Shown here: positions 12,776 to 26,437 of the stretch, piece by piece
How positions within the stretch are numbered: the stretch's first letter is position 1
How the letters are laid out: every line of letters starts with the position of its first letter
Source: Combretum micranthum
Lineage: Eukaryota > Streptophyta > Magnoliopsida > Myrtales > Combretaceae
Reading direction: 5' to 3'
Length of the DNA stretch: 64,000 bases
Assembly: GCA_024138025.1 (NCBI GenBank)
Contig: JAMXBD010001247.1
Span: forward strand, 62,001 to 126,000
Notes under the pieces: model-generated
Seen by the model: the letters and a program-made list of their open reading frames with translations, nothing else
The model's database searches: none
Told to the model about the DNA's origin: nothing
Made by a program: the position numbers and the translations under genes

Positions 12776-15013
12776 GGTTTTGTGTTCCGAGTCAAAATAA
12801 TTCCAAGAAGGGAACTTTGGCGCCCTCTCTTGAACAAATGAAATAGCCGAAATGAGTATTTTACTAGTAAACTAGTTATCAGTAGAATTCTTGGTTCTTA
12901 AGTTCCAACCTTAAATTGACCATAACTTTCTCATTTTAACTCCAAATTTTGCATATAGTGTCAATTTCAACCTACTTTGAATGCTCCTATTTCTAAAGTT
13001 ATTTCAAGTATATAAGGTCATTTAGGTCTCGAATTAGTGAGATAAGATTGTGCTCAACTTCCTCTTAGCTTTATTTTGACATTTTCTATTAGTTTTACTT
13101 TATTTAGACTCGCAAGGTCACGTATTTATTAAAACATGATTGAAATATAATGTTAGCTCATAATATATGCATGGTCTAAGTGATGTTGCTCAAATGAAAT
13201 TTTTACTAAATAGCCTTTGAAATGAAGTCAAGAATTTTAGGTTAAGGGTTAGTAAACTTGTGAAACTCGTAATAAAATTTTTATTTTTAGACTTTATAAA
13301 TAGGTGATTCAACTTAGAAAACAAGGTTCTTTATTTGTTTAATTTCTTTTGGAAGTTTCGATGTACTTAAGAGTTTCATAAACAATTTTCATTTGATGAT
13401 TTTTTTTTCAAAGCATTGCGCTTTATGTGGTTTTAAGAAAAGGCTTTTCAAGTTGCATCTATTCAAAACCATGCCTAGGTCTCGAATTCATAGGAAAATT
13501 AGTATTAAGCTTGTTTCTTGGTTTTATTATTCATAAACATTAAAATCATGTTGATATAAGAAAGAAAAATCAAAGTTTCACATCTCATTTTTTATATACT
13601 TAAAGTCACAACATTTTGAAGAAAATAGGGAGATCGTTTTGTTTCCATTTTTTTTTCTTTTGACAAGGGATTTCCTTTGTATTGAAAATAAGTTTTGGAA
13701 AATATTTTGCATAACAAAGAATTATCAATATGCAGTGGTTCATAACTTTATGAATCTCCATATTATGCTAAATTCTGTAATTTAGTAAGTATTCACAATG
13801 TCAATATCAAGATTATCATCTTATTCTTACTTTTAAACTTAGAGGCTTTTAGCCATTTGCATTTAGGTTCAAAAATCATTTTGTTATTATAACAACATCG
13901 CTATGAGCATTTTATGCACAAGAACATAAAACTTATACTTAGAATATTGAAATTTAAAATGATCATAAGTAAAAGCTTGACAAGAATAATAAATAAGTAC
14001 ATAATAAAAAATGGGAGTCTTAGATCATGTTCAAGACTCCTTGGGACTTGAAGGAACAAGTCACCAAGAAAAGAATAAAATGGAACGAGATAAAATAAAA
14101 TGGAAGTTCTTAGATTTAGACAAGGCTTCTCAGGACTTAGAAATAGACTAGCCCCTTTTTGACTTGACTTGAAGATGGATAAGTCTGAAACTTTGATAAG
14201 GACAAGTCTCAAAAACATAAAATGAATAAATTGCATAAAGTAAAGAACATGAAATAAATAAATTATAAGGTTAGATTAGTGAGCAATAGTCTCTAAAGAT
14301 TTTATAGACATAAACATATAGCTACCTATATGGTTAGTTAGATTAGTATACATAAAATAAAATGAACATAAACATAAACACACTTTGAAACCAAGTATGA
14401 TGCCTTATATTTCCAATCCCTAGCATCATGGGGAAATCTCATGGAATAATACAAAGGTTCTAGATAGACATTATCGAATAGCACCTTTTGATGAGAGATA
14501 TGAGCAAGACACTTCAAGAAAACACATGCATAAGATTAAAATAATGGAGATGTGTGTGGGGGATTGATTACCTAAACAAAAAGATGGAAAAGTATGTATG
14601 TGTATGAGATAGAGAGGAAAGGGGGGCAGGGAATTCTTAAGAGAGATCTTTGACAGAATTTGAGAAGGAGAGTTTAAATGTATGGTGGAAAAATGAGGGA
14701 GGTAAGGGGTTTTGATAGAGATGAGGGAAGTAAAGAATGATAATAAAATTAATGAAAAAAATGAGAGAGTGAAAGTTCGGAAGGAATTGGTAGTACCACA
14801 GGGGGAAAAGAGAGAGAGATAGAGAGTAAAGAAGAAGCTATGTGTAGAAGATTAGATTTGATTTGTGTATAAAAAGTAAATTATAGGGTATAGGTTGTAA
14901 GAATATGAATGAATAGTGACATAAAGTAGAGAAAGGTAAATAGTAATGACTAGCAAAATGATATAATAATTATTTATCGGTAGAAATTAAGATATGAGTA
15001 TAATTATGTCCAC

Positions 15014-15018
15014 TGACG
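15014..15018. repeat. Sirevirus target duplication TGACG (left)
   Basis: Perfect 5-bp match to TGACG at 35326-35330 on the other side of the element. Confidence 0.85.
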
Positions 15019-16743
15019 TGTTGATTCTCTATTATCTAAAATTTTGATGATAACAAAATACTCAAGAACTAACTATTCTATTAGTTGCATATATACAGAT
15101 TTCATAGAATATTATTGAATATTGATAAAAATATATGAGTTGAATGATTTTGAATTTCGGATGTTTTGGTTCTAAACAAGCTTTAAACAAGTATTACAAT
15201 AATTTATTACAAGATAAGGAACACATAATGTTTTCAGAAATTTGGTTAAGGGATAAAGATTTTCAAAATACAGAAGTTTTTACAGAACCTTTACAAGAAC
15301 TTTAAATAAGCATTTTTGGGTTAAGAATATTTATTGTTCATCTTCTCTAATTAAAACATAATATTTCAATCAGTACAATTACATTTTTTTGAAGGCCTAG
15401 CTCCGAGATAATAAGTTATTTGGGTAATATACTTATTTAATTCCACTAAAGTCGAATTATATCCTAGGATTTAAATGATTTTTAGTTTCTCTCTCATCAA
15501 CAAAAATGCTTTCTTTAGAGACAAAAAGAGAAGTTATGGATTTATTTCAAGATAAGTAGTTATTCGTTCTAACATACTTCTTTTTTAAGGACGAATTTAT
15601 CTGTCATTTAAACATGAATATTATTGAGGAAATCAGAATAAGAAAAACATTATCTTCAAATAAGATAACAAATGAAGATCGATGGATTCCGAGATATTAA
15701 CAATGGGTATTTTCAAAAGATCTTTAAGCAGAAAACGTCATGATGATTTTCAAGCAGAAACAAACAAGATTATGATGAATCAAGAAAATCAAGCAAACAT
15801 TATCATTCTAAGTGTATTCAAAACGGATTACAATCATGGGGAAGAAAAACATCCGTAACCATCTTAAAGGCTTATCCATAGCTGACTGATTTGATTTAAT
15901 GGGAGATATCCAATCAGATTTGAAAATGTACGAAGATCAAGCAGAGCTTATCCATTTGTTATGATCATATCGTGTTTGAATTTTTCACGAAGACAAACAG
16001 AAGGTGGATATTATTATCAACTAACGTTGGAAGGAAGGGATAGTTTTCAAATTTCAAATCAAGATATAGTTCAAAAGATATTCATACCGACATTCTTGGG
16101 ATTACATTCTTATCTTCTGAACGTTAAATGAAGTATGATATAACTTAAGGAAGATAGAAAAAGATAGAAATCAGTTATCTTTCACGCAACAAACAAAATT
16201 TCTCTAGTATCCACAAAAAGAAAAGAACCAGAAGCTTATCTAGAATAAAGTCCAAAAGTTTCATTGAATAGAGATTTTTCTAAAACTTTTACTTTGGCAA
16301 ACCGATCATTTTGCAATCTTTCTTTTGCTTTTTGATTTTAAAAATTTATTCTCCTTTTGTAGTTGAAGGAACGTGTAGTTGCTTTCTTAGTTGATAGTTC
16401 ATTTACAAGTTTAGACTCTGTAGATCGGTTGTAGCTAAAGATAGCTGTGAGAATCGAGCAAGAGAATTGTACAAGCTTGTAAATTGAAATTTATTGATAT
16501 AGTGGAACAAAACCCGTAGGATAACGGGAACCCTGGCTTGGAGCTGAAGAGTGGACTGATGCATAAGGTGAACCACTATAAATCATTGCCTATCTTCTTC
16601 TCTCTACTTTTACGCAATTTATATTCATATTAGTTATATATATTTTCTAATTTTTTAAAATCGAAGGGGATTATTTTTAAAGGCGAAAATTTTTATTAAT
16701 AATCAATTCAATCCCCCTTCTTGATTATTATTTGGGACCAACA
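15019..16743 (+). repeat. Sirevirus 5' LTR, 1725 bp
   Basis: Matches 33593-35325 along its whole length with many substitutions and small indels, so the insertion is not recent. It ends GGGACCAACA immediately before the primer-binding site. Confidence 0.9.
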
Positions 16744-16745
16744 AT

Positions 16746-16757
16746 TGGTATCAGAGC
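16746..16757 (+). other. Primer-binding site, initiator Met tRNA
   Basis: TGGTATCAGAGC, complementary to the 3' end of plant initiator methionine tRNA, starts 3 nt after the 5' LTR. This is the standard plant copia primer site. Confidence 0.9.
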
Positions 16758-16774
16758 TTGCTTCTTATTATTTG

Positions 16775-18640
16775 AATGATCCATTTAAAAATGCTGAGAA
16801 CAATGTAGCAATTGACCATGCTTTTTTTTTTATGGTTCAAATTTTTCATATTGGAGAATGCATGGAAACTTATATAAAAGCTAACAATTATGATTCTTGG
16901 CAGGTAATTTCCATTGGAGACAATGTAATTACAATGAATGGAAATGCAGTCCTTATGCTAAAAGAAGATCATTAAAAGAACAACAAAGCAAAAATTTGTT
17001 GTTAACTACCATTGCTACTTCTGAGTTTTATTTAATATCCTCATGTGGAACAGCAAAAGAAATACAGATAGCTTAACTAAACTTATGAAGGAACCAATAC
17101 AATTAAAGAAACTAAAATAATGCTTTACTTCACAATATGAGTTATTTAAGTTTAAAACTGATGAGTTTTAAAGATGCATTCAACAGGTTTACTGCAATTA
17201 CGAATGAGCTGGCATCACTTGCAATATGATTGGTGATCCTAATCTTGTGAGAAATGCTGAGAATCCTACCACCAACTTAGGATGCAAAGAAAACTATATA
17301 GAAGAAGCACAGATCTCAACAAACTTTCTCTTAGCCAACTAAGAGAAAAGCTAATGGCTTATAATCTCATAAAAAGACTACTAAGGAGAAGAAAGTAGTT
17401 CCAAAGGGAAGCCAAAGAAGTTGCTATCAACTAAGCTGATTCAGATAATATGATGATGAAGGAGATGAAGATATTACTCTTAACACAAAACTCAATCGTT
17501 CTTTAAAAAACAAAGAGGTAACAAATTTAGTGCTTTTAAGAAAACTACTGATTATAGAAAAAATGATGTAGAAAAGCTTACAAAGAAAAAAAGAAGAAAA
17601 GGAGAAGAAGGAGATTCAATGTTGTGACGTAAAAAGCTAGGACATATCAAAATGATGCCCTACCTTATAAAGAAAATGGAGCAATACAAAAAGAGAAGTC
17701 AAGCAATGTTAGCAACATGGAGTGATCTAGATGATACGAAAGTGGACCAGAATATTCGGATGGAGATGAAGAAGAAGCAAATTTATGTCTCATGGAAACT
17801 TCTGAGGTACACTCTGAATCTGAAAATAAAATTACTAAAGATGATATGCTTATTGAAGTGAAAAAATTATTAAAAGCACTTAAAAAGGCTGATTTAAAGA
17901 TAACTAAGTATGATAATGAAGTTAAGTCACTTAAAAATGAAAAAGCTTTAAAGCAAACCAACTCTTTACTTGTTGATGAAATGACATATTAAAGCATGAT
18001 ATTGAAAAGTTGCATGTAGATAATGAAAAATAAGAAAAGATAATAGTTTGTTAAGGAAAAAACGGAGTATTAAAATAAAAATAGATGAGTTATCTAAGTC
18101 AATAAAGAATACATTTAATAAATTTAATGAAAGTAACAAAAATTAACTATGTTGATTTCATCTCAAAGATTATCATTTGAAAAGCATAGTTTAGCATATG
18201 AGCATGGATCTAGTTCAAATGCAACTAAGAAACCGTGTTGTAAAAGCTAAATCAAACAAATATAATGAATTAAGTGAAAGAAAACAAGATGTAAGATCAA
18301 ATCACATGAAAAGAAGTTATACCAGCAATACTAGAAGGTATTCCAGAAGTTATCCTTCATATGAAAACAATACCAGAAGGTATTACAGAAGTTATCCGAC
18401 ATATGAAAACAATACCAGAAGTATTCAGAAGTTACTCAATACAAAATAACATGAAACAGGTAAACAAAGGTATAGTAATAACATTTCATATCATGTTTCT
18501 TTTGTAATAAACCTGGTCATATTGAGAAATATTGCTACTATAAAAGAAACAAGCTCAGTAATGAATATGTTAAACAAAGAAACCAAATGAGCTTATCTTA
18601 TAGAGGACCTAAACTAGTTTGGGTTCCTAAAAATGTTTAA
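16775..18640 (+). pseudogene. Sirevirus gag remnant
   Basis: Nucleocapsid/capsid gene relic, split by stops and frameshifts. The open piece at 16721-16975 includes METYIKANNYDSW, like the conserved N-terminal gag segment of Sireviruses. The middle (17190-18000) is poorly preserved and lysine/glutamate-rich; the frames at 17652-17861 and 17792-17992 are pieces of it. A tandem 14-residue repeat lies at 18327-18435, and a CCHC zinc knuckle at 18494-18535 reads CFFCNKPGHIEKYC. The product would have packaged element RNA in virus-like particles; no intact product is possible now. Confidence 0.75.
18327..18435 (+). repeat. 42-bp tandem repeat in gag (14 residues)
   Basis: Units at 18327-18368 and 18369-18410 plus a partial third encode NTRRYSRSYPSYEN and NTRRYYRSYPTYEN. 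They are rich in Arg and Tyr and lie just before the zinc knuckle. Confidence 0.85.
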
Positions 18641-18652
18641 TCCTCTTGAATT

Positions 18653-18919
18653 TTGCAGGAACATAAAGCTAAAATTAAAGGAACATGGTATCTAGACAGT
18701 GGATGTTCCAGACACATGACAGGAAATGCTTCATTGTTCAATAGTATAACTTGGAAAGAAAAAGGATATGTTAAATTTGGAGATGACAGTAGAGGTAAAA
18801 TTATTGCAACTGGAAGCATTGGTATATTCCCTTACATAATAGAAAATGTTTATTTAGTTAAAGGCTTAAAACATAATCTTTTGAGCATTAGTCAATTATG
18901 TGACAAAGTTATAAAATGA
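18653..18919 (+). pseudogene. Sirevirus aspartic protease domain
   Basis: The frame contains WYLDSGCSRHMTGN, the DSG active-site motif of copia proteases, followed by VKFGDDSRG and NVYLVKGLKHNLLSISQLCD, both typical of this domain. About 88 codons are open before a stop. It would release gag and pol proteins from the precursor. A frameshift separates it from the following integrase N-terminal part. Confidence 0.85.
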
Positions 18920-18924
18920 TTTTT

Positions 18925-20039
18925 GAAAAAGACAAATGTTTTGCTTTGATGAAAATGGTATAAAATTTTTTGAAGGTTTTACAAAAAAAAACATATATTT
19001 GATAAAACCTAAAGAAGTTGAAGATGCTTGTTGATTATTATCAATGAAAGATAATATTTTTGCTTGGCAAAAAGTTTCTGGTCATGTGAATTTCAATCAA
19101 TTAAAAAAAAATTATCTAAAAAAAATATAATAAAGGTTTTCCTAAAATAAATATTAAATAAGATGTGAAGTGTGATTCTTGCTTAAAGAATAAGATGGTT
19201 TTTGTTTCTCACAAAAGTAAAAATGAAATTTCAACAAAAAGGCCTCTTGAATTGTTATATCTTGACTTGTTTGGACCTACAAGAGTATTAAGCATGGGTG
19301 GAAGTAAGTACGAACTTGTTATTGTTGATGATTATTCAAGATATACTTGGGTAATGTTCTTGCAACATAAAAAAATACTTTTGATTCTTTTAAAAAATTT
19401 GCAAAAAAAATTCAAAATGAAAAAGAAATTTCCATAATTAGTCTTAGAACTGATCATGGAACTAAGTTTTAAAATTCAAAATTTATAAATTTTTGTGAAG
19501 AACAAGGTATATCTCATAATTTCTCAGCTCCATATACACCTCAACAAAATGGAGTTGTAGAACGTAAGAATAGAACTATACAAGAAATGACAAGATCTAT
19601 ATTAAATGAAAGTGGTATTGCTGAGTATTTTTGGGTAGAAGCTATTTCTACATCTTGTTATATCATCAATCGAATATACATTCGACCAATGACATCTAAG
19701 ACTTCATATGAACTATTTCGAGGTAAGAAACCTAATGTTTGTTATTTTCATGTTTTTGGTTATAAATACTTTGTGAAAAAGAATGCTATTAATCTTGGTA
19801 AGTTTGATAAAAAATCTTATGAAGCTATATTCTTAGGATATTCTTTAAATAGTTGTGCTTATCATGCTTTTAATAAAACATCTACAATAGTTGAAGAATC
19901 AATAAATGTTAAGTTTGTTGAAGATATAAAGGACGATGAATCTAATGATGAAAAAGTATCTAAATCTAAAGAAGAATCTTGTTCAAAACTAAAGTCTGAA
20001 GTGCTCGCTATAGAAAACCAAGAATTTGGAAATCCATAA
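18925..20039 (+). pseudogene. Sirevirus integrase
   Basis: The pre-integrase zinc-binding part (GHVNFNQLKK, then CDSCLKNKM at about 19170) is frameshifted. The catalytic core is in two open pieces, 19165-19437 and 19587-20039. All three acidic residues can be seen: Asp in LDLFGP (19264-19266), Asp in TDHGTK (19452-19454) and Glu in VERKNRT (19560-19562), a D,35E spacing. The C-terminal part includes FHVFGYKYFV and KSYEAIFLGYS, typical of copia integrases. It would insert element cDNA into the genome. Stops between the pieces inactivate it. Confidence 0.85.
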
Positions 20040-20204
20040 CTTGTTCTAGAAGCTAATACAGAAGGTACTCTAGAACCTAGAGAATCTGAACTAGAAACTC
20101 CAAAGGCTTGGAAATATAGATCCGCTCATCCCCTGAACAAATAATTGGTGATGTTCAAGCTGGTGTTAAAATAAATCTAATTTAAAATTTGGAAAATCAT
20201 TTTG

Positions 20205-20599
20205 CTTTATTATAGAATTTGAGCCTAATAATGTTGATGAAGCATTAAGTGATAATAATAGGATAGATGCCAAGCAAGATGAACTAAATCAATTTCAAAG
20301 AAATAATGTATGGAATCTTGTGCCTAAACCTAAAGGAAAATCAATAATTGGAACTAAATGGGTTTTCAAGAACAAAATTGGATGAAAATGCTAAAATAGT
20401 TAGAAATAAAGCAAGATTAGTAAAGGATATTCACAAGAAGAAGGAGTAGACTTTGATGAAACATATGCACCTGTAGCTAGATTAGAAGCAATTCGTTTGA
20501 TGCTTGCATATGCATGTTTCAAAAATTTCAAAGTTTTTCAAATGGATGTAAAAAGTGCATTTTAAATGGTTTTATAAAGAGGAAATTTTTGTAAACAAC
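20205..20599 (+). pseudogene. Sirevirus reverse transcriptase, N-terminal part
   Basis: Fragments include FQRNNVWNLVPKP, IGTKWVFKNK, FDETYAPVARLEAIRLML and FQMDVKSAF, the conserved start of copia reverse transcriptase. Frameshifts occur near 20385 and 20565. The frame is cut at 20599 by a GTGACA-LTR and resumes at 30082 with [20 protein letters not shown]. Confidence 0.85.
20595..20599. repeat. Target duplication ACAAC (left)
   Basis: Perfect match to ACAAC at 30082-30086. The duplication falls within the codons for the conserved QPPGFE motif of reverse transcriptase. Confidence 0.8.
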
Positions 20600-23500
20600 T
20601 ATAAGCCCCGAAAAATTTCAGTAAATAATTCCAAAATAAACATCGAAAATAAACTCTAAAAATGACTCCAAATTAAAACCGAACTTCGACTAGCCTTAAA
20701 TTATGAACGAATCTAGAAATTTCTTAATCTTGAGAAAATGAGAATCCTTAAAAATAAAATAAGAATTCAACGGTCTTTAAATCCAAAAGCACTACGTATG
20801 ACAATTCTATACGTAACTTTGACTTATAAAACCCAATTCAATAATTCTGAAAATGTTAAGAGATATTAAATACTTACAAAAATAAAATTTAACTAAAATT
20901 TCTCAAACTAAATATATTATATAAACATAAAACCCTCAGTTTCAAAATTGGCAAATATCTAAACTGAAAAATCATCCAGGAACCCTAAGTGGAATATAGT
21001 GGTTTTAGTCCCAATCTTGCATTCTAGTCATAGAGCCGAGGTATAGTTAAGTGTGTAGAGTGGCTCATAGTTATATAAGTCGCTTAAAAATATCAAATTG
21101 GTAAATTTTTGACCTATTTCGACCCAGTTTGGATATAAACTTTGAAAAGCGTGTCTCAGGGCTCGAGATATAAAAAATATACCATTAATATAGTTGACTC
21201 GTTTTTTCATAAGGATTTAAAAAATATCAGTTTTATAATTTTACGATAACTACAAATATCTGATTTTGCGATTATATTCGTATTTCTTTACTATTGGTAA
21301 TTAACTAGTCTTTTACTATTCACTACTATTCATTACACAATTTTATTATTCTCGGAAACCATAATATCTTTTTAGATAAATATTTTATATATCATAGAAA
21401 ATTCTGTTTTTCTAAAATTTAGTTAGTTTTGGGTTTTTACGGGATCAGTTTCTATTTAAGACCCAATATTAAAAATAAAATAAATTAATTTACTAATTGA
21501 AAAATATTTTTATTTTCATAAAATAATTTTTTATAATTTTTCGGGTTATAAAAATATCATTTATAGCTTATATTCACGTATTTGATCATACTATAACTTA
21601 TTTGATAATTCACTAAAATAAATTAATTATTTATCTTGTTTTAATTATGAAAAATCTGCTATAAAAATTTGGAATACACTTTCTATTTTTTTTCTTATTT
21701 TTATATTATTTATTAAGAAAGTACTCTAACAACCCATACCTTTAAATACACCTTTCACACATCATTTTTTTTTTCACTTCAATATTTTTACATTTCACTC
21801 ATCACTTCATGGCAGAGTTTTTTAACTTCTTTTGGCTGCCTTTGTGCTTTCAAAAACTCCAAAATTAATTAAAATAATCCTCTTTCAATCCTTCTTCAAA
21901 AAGCTATACATACCATTAATTACACATTACAATTTCAAGTCAAAAACCAACCAAATTCCTCTCCCTCTCTCTTCCATCTTTCACGCCAGCTTTGGGATGT
22001 ACTTGCTGCCCATTTATTTATTTTTTACTTCATTTAAAGTGTTTTTAAACTCCTTCTATCTTTCTCTCTCTTTCACACATCAAACCTTTACCATTCCTTA
22101 CACTTTTTCTCTCTATTTTCCTCTCTTTCTCTCTTCATTTGTTCTTGTTCTCGCAAGAACACTTGCTGCTCCTATTCAATAAATGAGCTCCCACACATAT
22201 TTCTTCAAGAATCTTTGATAAAACTCTTATCCAAAGCTTCCATAGATGATATAGGTAAAGTATAGTGAGAGTTTTATGCATCAAATGACCTTCCATAAGC
22301 TTAAAAGCTAAGGATGATGATCTCAAAATGAAACACTCCTCTTATCCATGATTATTCTCTGTAATATATTATTTCTTGCTAGAATAGTTATATTTTGTAG
22401 ATCTAACTTTTATGTAACTTTGATCATGCTTATGTTTAGATCTATGATTTTATAGCTTACTACCATGGATTTTTTTATATTTATGTTCATAGAAAGTGTA
22501 GATCTTGGTTTGAACTCAAACAAAAATGTGAAATTCGTATCTAGGTAAGACCCACATTTAAAAACCACTTTCCAAGTGTCACAATGGAAGTTTACTTGAA
22601 ATAAGAAGGCTAATGTATGTACGCCCCAGAAAATTTCAGTAAATAATTTCAAGATGAACTTCGAAAATAAACCCTAAAAATCACCCCAAATTAAAACCGA
22701 ATTTCAACTATCTTAAATCACGAACGAATTCGAAAAATTTCCGAATCTTGGAAAAATAAGAATTCTCAAAAACAAAGTAAGAACTCAACATACTACAATT
22801 CCAAAACCGCTACGTACAACAAATTCCATACGTGACTCCGATTTATAAAATCGGGTAATATAGATCCCAAAAACGAATTATTAAAAAGTAAATAACGATT
22901 AACTTTTGGAAATGAAACCCCATTTCAAAAATCCCAAAAACATTAAAAAGATATTAAATATTTACAAAAATAAAATTTAAAATAAATTTCTCAAATTAAA
23001 TATGTTGTATAAGCATAAATATTAGTTTCCAAATTGGCAAAGGCCTAAACCGAAAAATCACCCGGAAACCCTAACCGGAATACAATAGTGTAAGTCCAGC
23101 AATCTAGCACCCCTAGCCCTAGAGGCCGAGATGTAGTTTAAATATGTAGAATAGCTCATAGTAATATGAGTTTGTTTAAAAATATCAGATTGGTAAATTT
23201 TTGACCTATTGCGAACCCGTTCGGATACAGACTTCGAAAAGCGTGTCCCGGGCTCGAGATATAAAAATATACCAATAGTACCGTTAGACTCGTAATTTCA
23301 TAAGATTTCTAAATATATCAGTTATATAATTTTCGGGTTATAAAAGTTACAGTTATAACCTTTTTATCGTATTTCCATTATTACCGGTAATTGATTAGTC
23401 ATTTGCACTATTCATTTTTATTTCATTACAAAATTTTATTATTCTTATAAAGCCTTATATTTTTAGATAAATATTTTATATGTTATAGAAAATTTTGTTT

Positions 23501-24073
23501 TTCTAAAATTTAATTCGTTTCGGGTCTTTACGGATCAGATTCTGTTTAAGACCCATACTAAAAATAAATAATTAATTTAATAAATTGTAAAATATTTTTA
23601 TTCTCATAAAATATTTTTTTAGAATTTTTCGGTTATAAAAATATTATTTATAGCCCACATTCGCGTATTTTGACCGTACCGGTAACATATTTGTTAAATT
23701 ACTAAAATAATTCAAATAATTACTTAATTTTAAATATGAAAAATCTGCTACAAATATTTGGAATAAATTTTCTAATTTTATTTTATTTGAATTTATTTTA
23801 TTAATAAAGTACTTTTATAACCCATACTTTCAAGTACACCTTACACAATCACTTCCTTTTCACTTCAATCTTTCTACACATTATTCCACAATTGATGGCA
23901 GATTTTTGACTCTTTCATGGCTGCCATTGTCCTTTATTTACTCTATTTTGACCAAATTAATTAATTTTTTTCACTCCTTCTTAAAGAAGTTACACTAAAC
24001 ATTAATTACACAATTTAATTCATGTCAAATTTCAACAATTCCTCTCTCTTTCTCTCCCCTCTTCCACGTGAAT

Positions 24074-24075
<2 letters not shown>

Positions 24076-24105
<30 letters not shown>
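24076..24105 (+). repeat. Poly(C) tract, 30 nt
   Basis: Thirty consecutive C residues in the leader zone of the nested LTR. The other copies have no such run at this place. Confidence 0.95.
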
Positions 24106-24107
<2 letters not shown>

Positions 24108-26367
24108 CCCAAATTTCTGCCTTGTTTTATTTTTTTCTTTCCTCCATTCATTTAATACACTCATTTTCTCCTCTCTTTCATTTACTCCTCTTTCCCTTTT
24201 TCATTTCCTTAGCTTTTCTCTCTCATTTTCTCTCTTTCTTTCTTTCTTCTTGTTCTTATTTCTTCAACAAAACAAGCTGCCCCCAATTCATTCTTGAGCC
24301 TCCACCCATATTTCTTAAGATTTTTAAGCAAATCTTCATCTCAAAGCCTCCATAGGTGATATAGGTAAAGTGTAATGAAGGTTTCATGCATCAAATGACC
24401 TTCCATAAGCTTAAAAGCTTAGGATGATGATGCCAAAAATGAAACTCTCCTTTTCTCCACTTTTATTATCTTGTATTTCAATTATTTTCTTGTTTAAAGT
24501 TGATATATATTGTAGATCTAACTTTTTATAGCTTTGATTTTGTTTATGCCATAGATCTTGTTATTTAAGTTGTTATTTTTGTTATTCCTTATGATTTATG
24601 CATAGATCTAGCATCCACATGTCTATCTTAGTGATTCATGCATGTAAAACTAGTTTAGAAAACTAGATCTAAAGTTTTGAGTTCATAGATGCATTAGATC
24701 TTTGTTTATGTTCATGAACAACTTGCTATAGCTTGATGATGGTAGGAAAGTTGTAGGAAACCCAAGATCTATTTTGTTTCCAACAAAAATCAATTTTAAA
24801 AATTCGGATGAAAATGGAACCATATTTAGAAAAGTGGTTTTTCAACTTCAAAATGTATATTTTTCATTTAAAATGAAGGGCTTAGGGTATAGATACCATA
24901 AATGAAAGATTTTGATAAGTAAAGTTTAGATCCATGATGTTTATAGCTTATTACCATGCATTTGTTTTATGTTTATGTTCATATTAAGTATAGATCTTAG
25001 TTATGAACTCAAACAAAATTATGAAATTCGTATTTTGGCAAGACTCATATTTAAAAACCACTTTCCAAGTGTCAAAATGTAATTTTTACTTAAGAAAATG
25101 AAGGCTTAATATATGTATATCATCAAGACTTCTTTTTACAAGAATCTAATGTGATTTTCAAAAGTTATTTTCAAAATAAAAATTCTATTTTCGGATTTTG
25201 GCCAAGGCATATTTTTAAAACATGTTTTCTAACTCAAAAAGAAGTTTTTATTTAAGAAATGAAAGCTCTTAGGATAGGATATGTAAGGAATAGATTTTCA
25301 AATTTAGATAGATTTTATCAAAAGATATTCCAAAAATGAATTTTGTAAATTCGGATCCAACCATGACCAATTTTTAAAACTCATTTATCAACTCCAAAAC
25401 TCATGTTTTATGTGAAAAATGAAGGGTATAGGTAATAGGTATCTTTAAGGAATAATTTTTATAAGTTAAAATGAGTTTAGGCATGAGTAATGTGTAAAAC
25501 AAGTAATGGAATTAAAATGGAAAAATTTGAGTTAGTGATCAAATTGTCAAATTCGTAATTTGAGATGATGCATATGTAATCACTTAGTATTTGAGCTCAA
25601 ATTACAAGTTTTATGTGTTAAATGAAGTCCTTAGGTAATTGATATAGTAAAGCCTTAAATTTTAATGCTTTAAACAAGTTTTTCCCAAAGGAATCACTCA
25701 AAAACCAATTTTTACCAAATTCGGATTTTGGAATCAACCCCACTTGAAAACATGTTTACAAAGTGTAAAATGGAAATTTTTATGTAGAAATGAAGGTCAT
25801 AAGTAATACATATAATGAAGACTCAATTTTAACAAAAATAATTATATTTTCTTAAGTAATAAATCTAAAACAAATGGAAATGATCAAAGTTAGAAAACTA
25901 GATTTTTTTTTTCAAAAAGTAGTTATAGTTGAAGTCTTGCAAAATAAAGAGTCCCAAAATTTTCTTTTACCAAAAATCATCAAGACCATGCATACATTAA
26001 GCTCATCTCATGTCATTCATGTTAGGAAATCATTCATATTGCATGTATAGCTAATTTATATAATAAAAACATTACCAACATTTACAAAACTATTTTTTGG
26101 AATCGGAAACCGTTACTGATCATATCTGATCCCTCTGTTCTGAGACCTAAATGTTTTCAAAATTAAATATAATATTAAAATAGATAGATCTTTCGAAGTA
26201 GATAGAAATCGATATATAATTTGCGAGATTCCGAGTTAAAATGACCAAGTTATGACCGTTTAAGTTGGAATTCCCGCTTAGGACGCGAATTGAATTTGAT
26301 AGTTTGAATAGATAGTTTGGATTAGTTAAGTGATGAAATACTTATTAGAGTATTTCTTCCTTTTTAG

Positions 26368-26437
26368 AAGATCCCGAGATCGACGATTCCCTACCACCGA
26401 ATTGTTATTACTAGAAGACCGGTGACCTAATGGCCGA
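26368..26437 (+). other. Exon-like block with ATG, 70 nt
   Basis: Acceptor TTTCTTCCTTTTTAG ends at 26367. The 70-nt block ends ATGGCCGA (ATG at 26430-26432), followed by a GTGAGT donor at 26438. Confidence 0.55.

Noticed and set aside
24022..24355. Proline-rich proteins in two overlapping frames
   Set aside because: They are translations of the poly(C) run and pyrimidine-rich leader of an LTR; no other copy keeps the frame.
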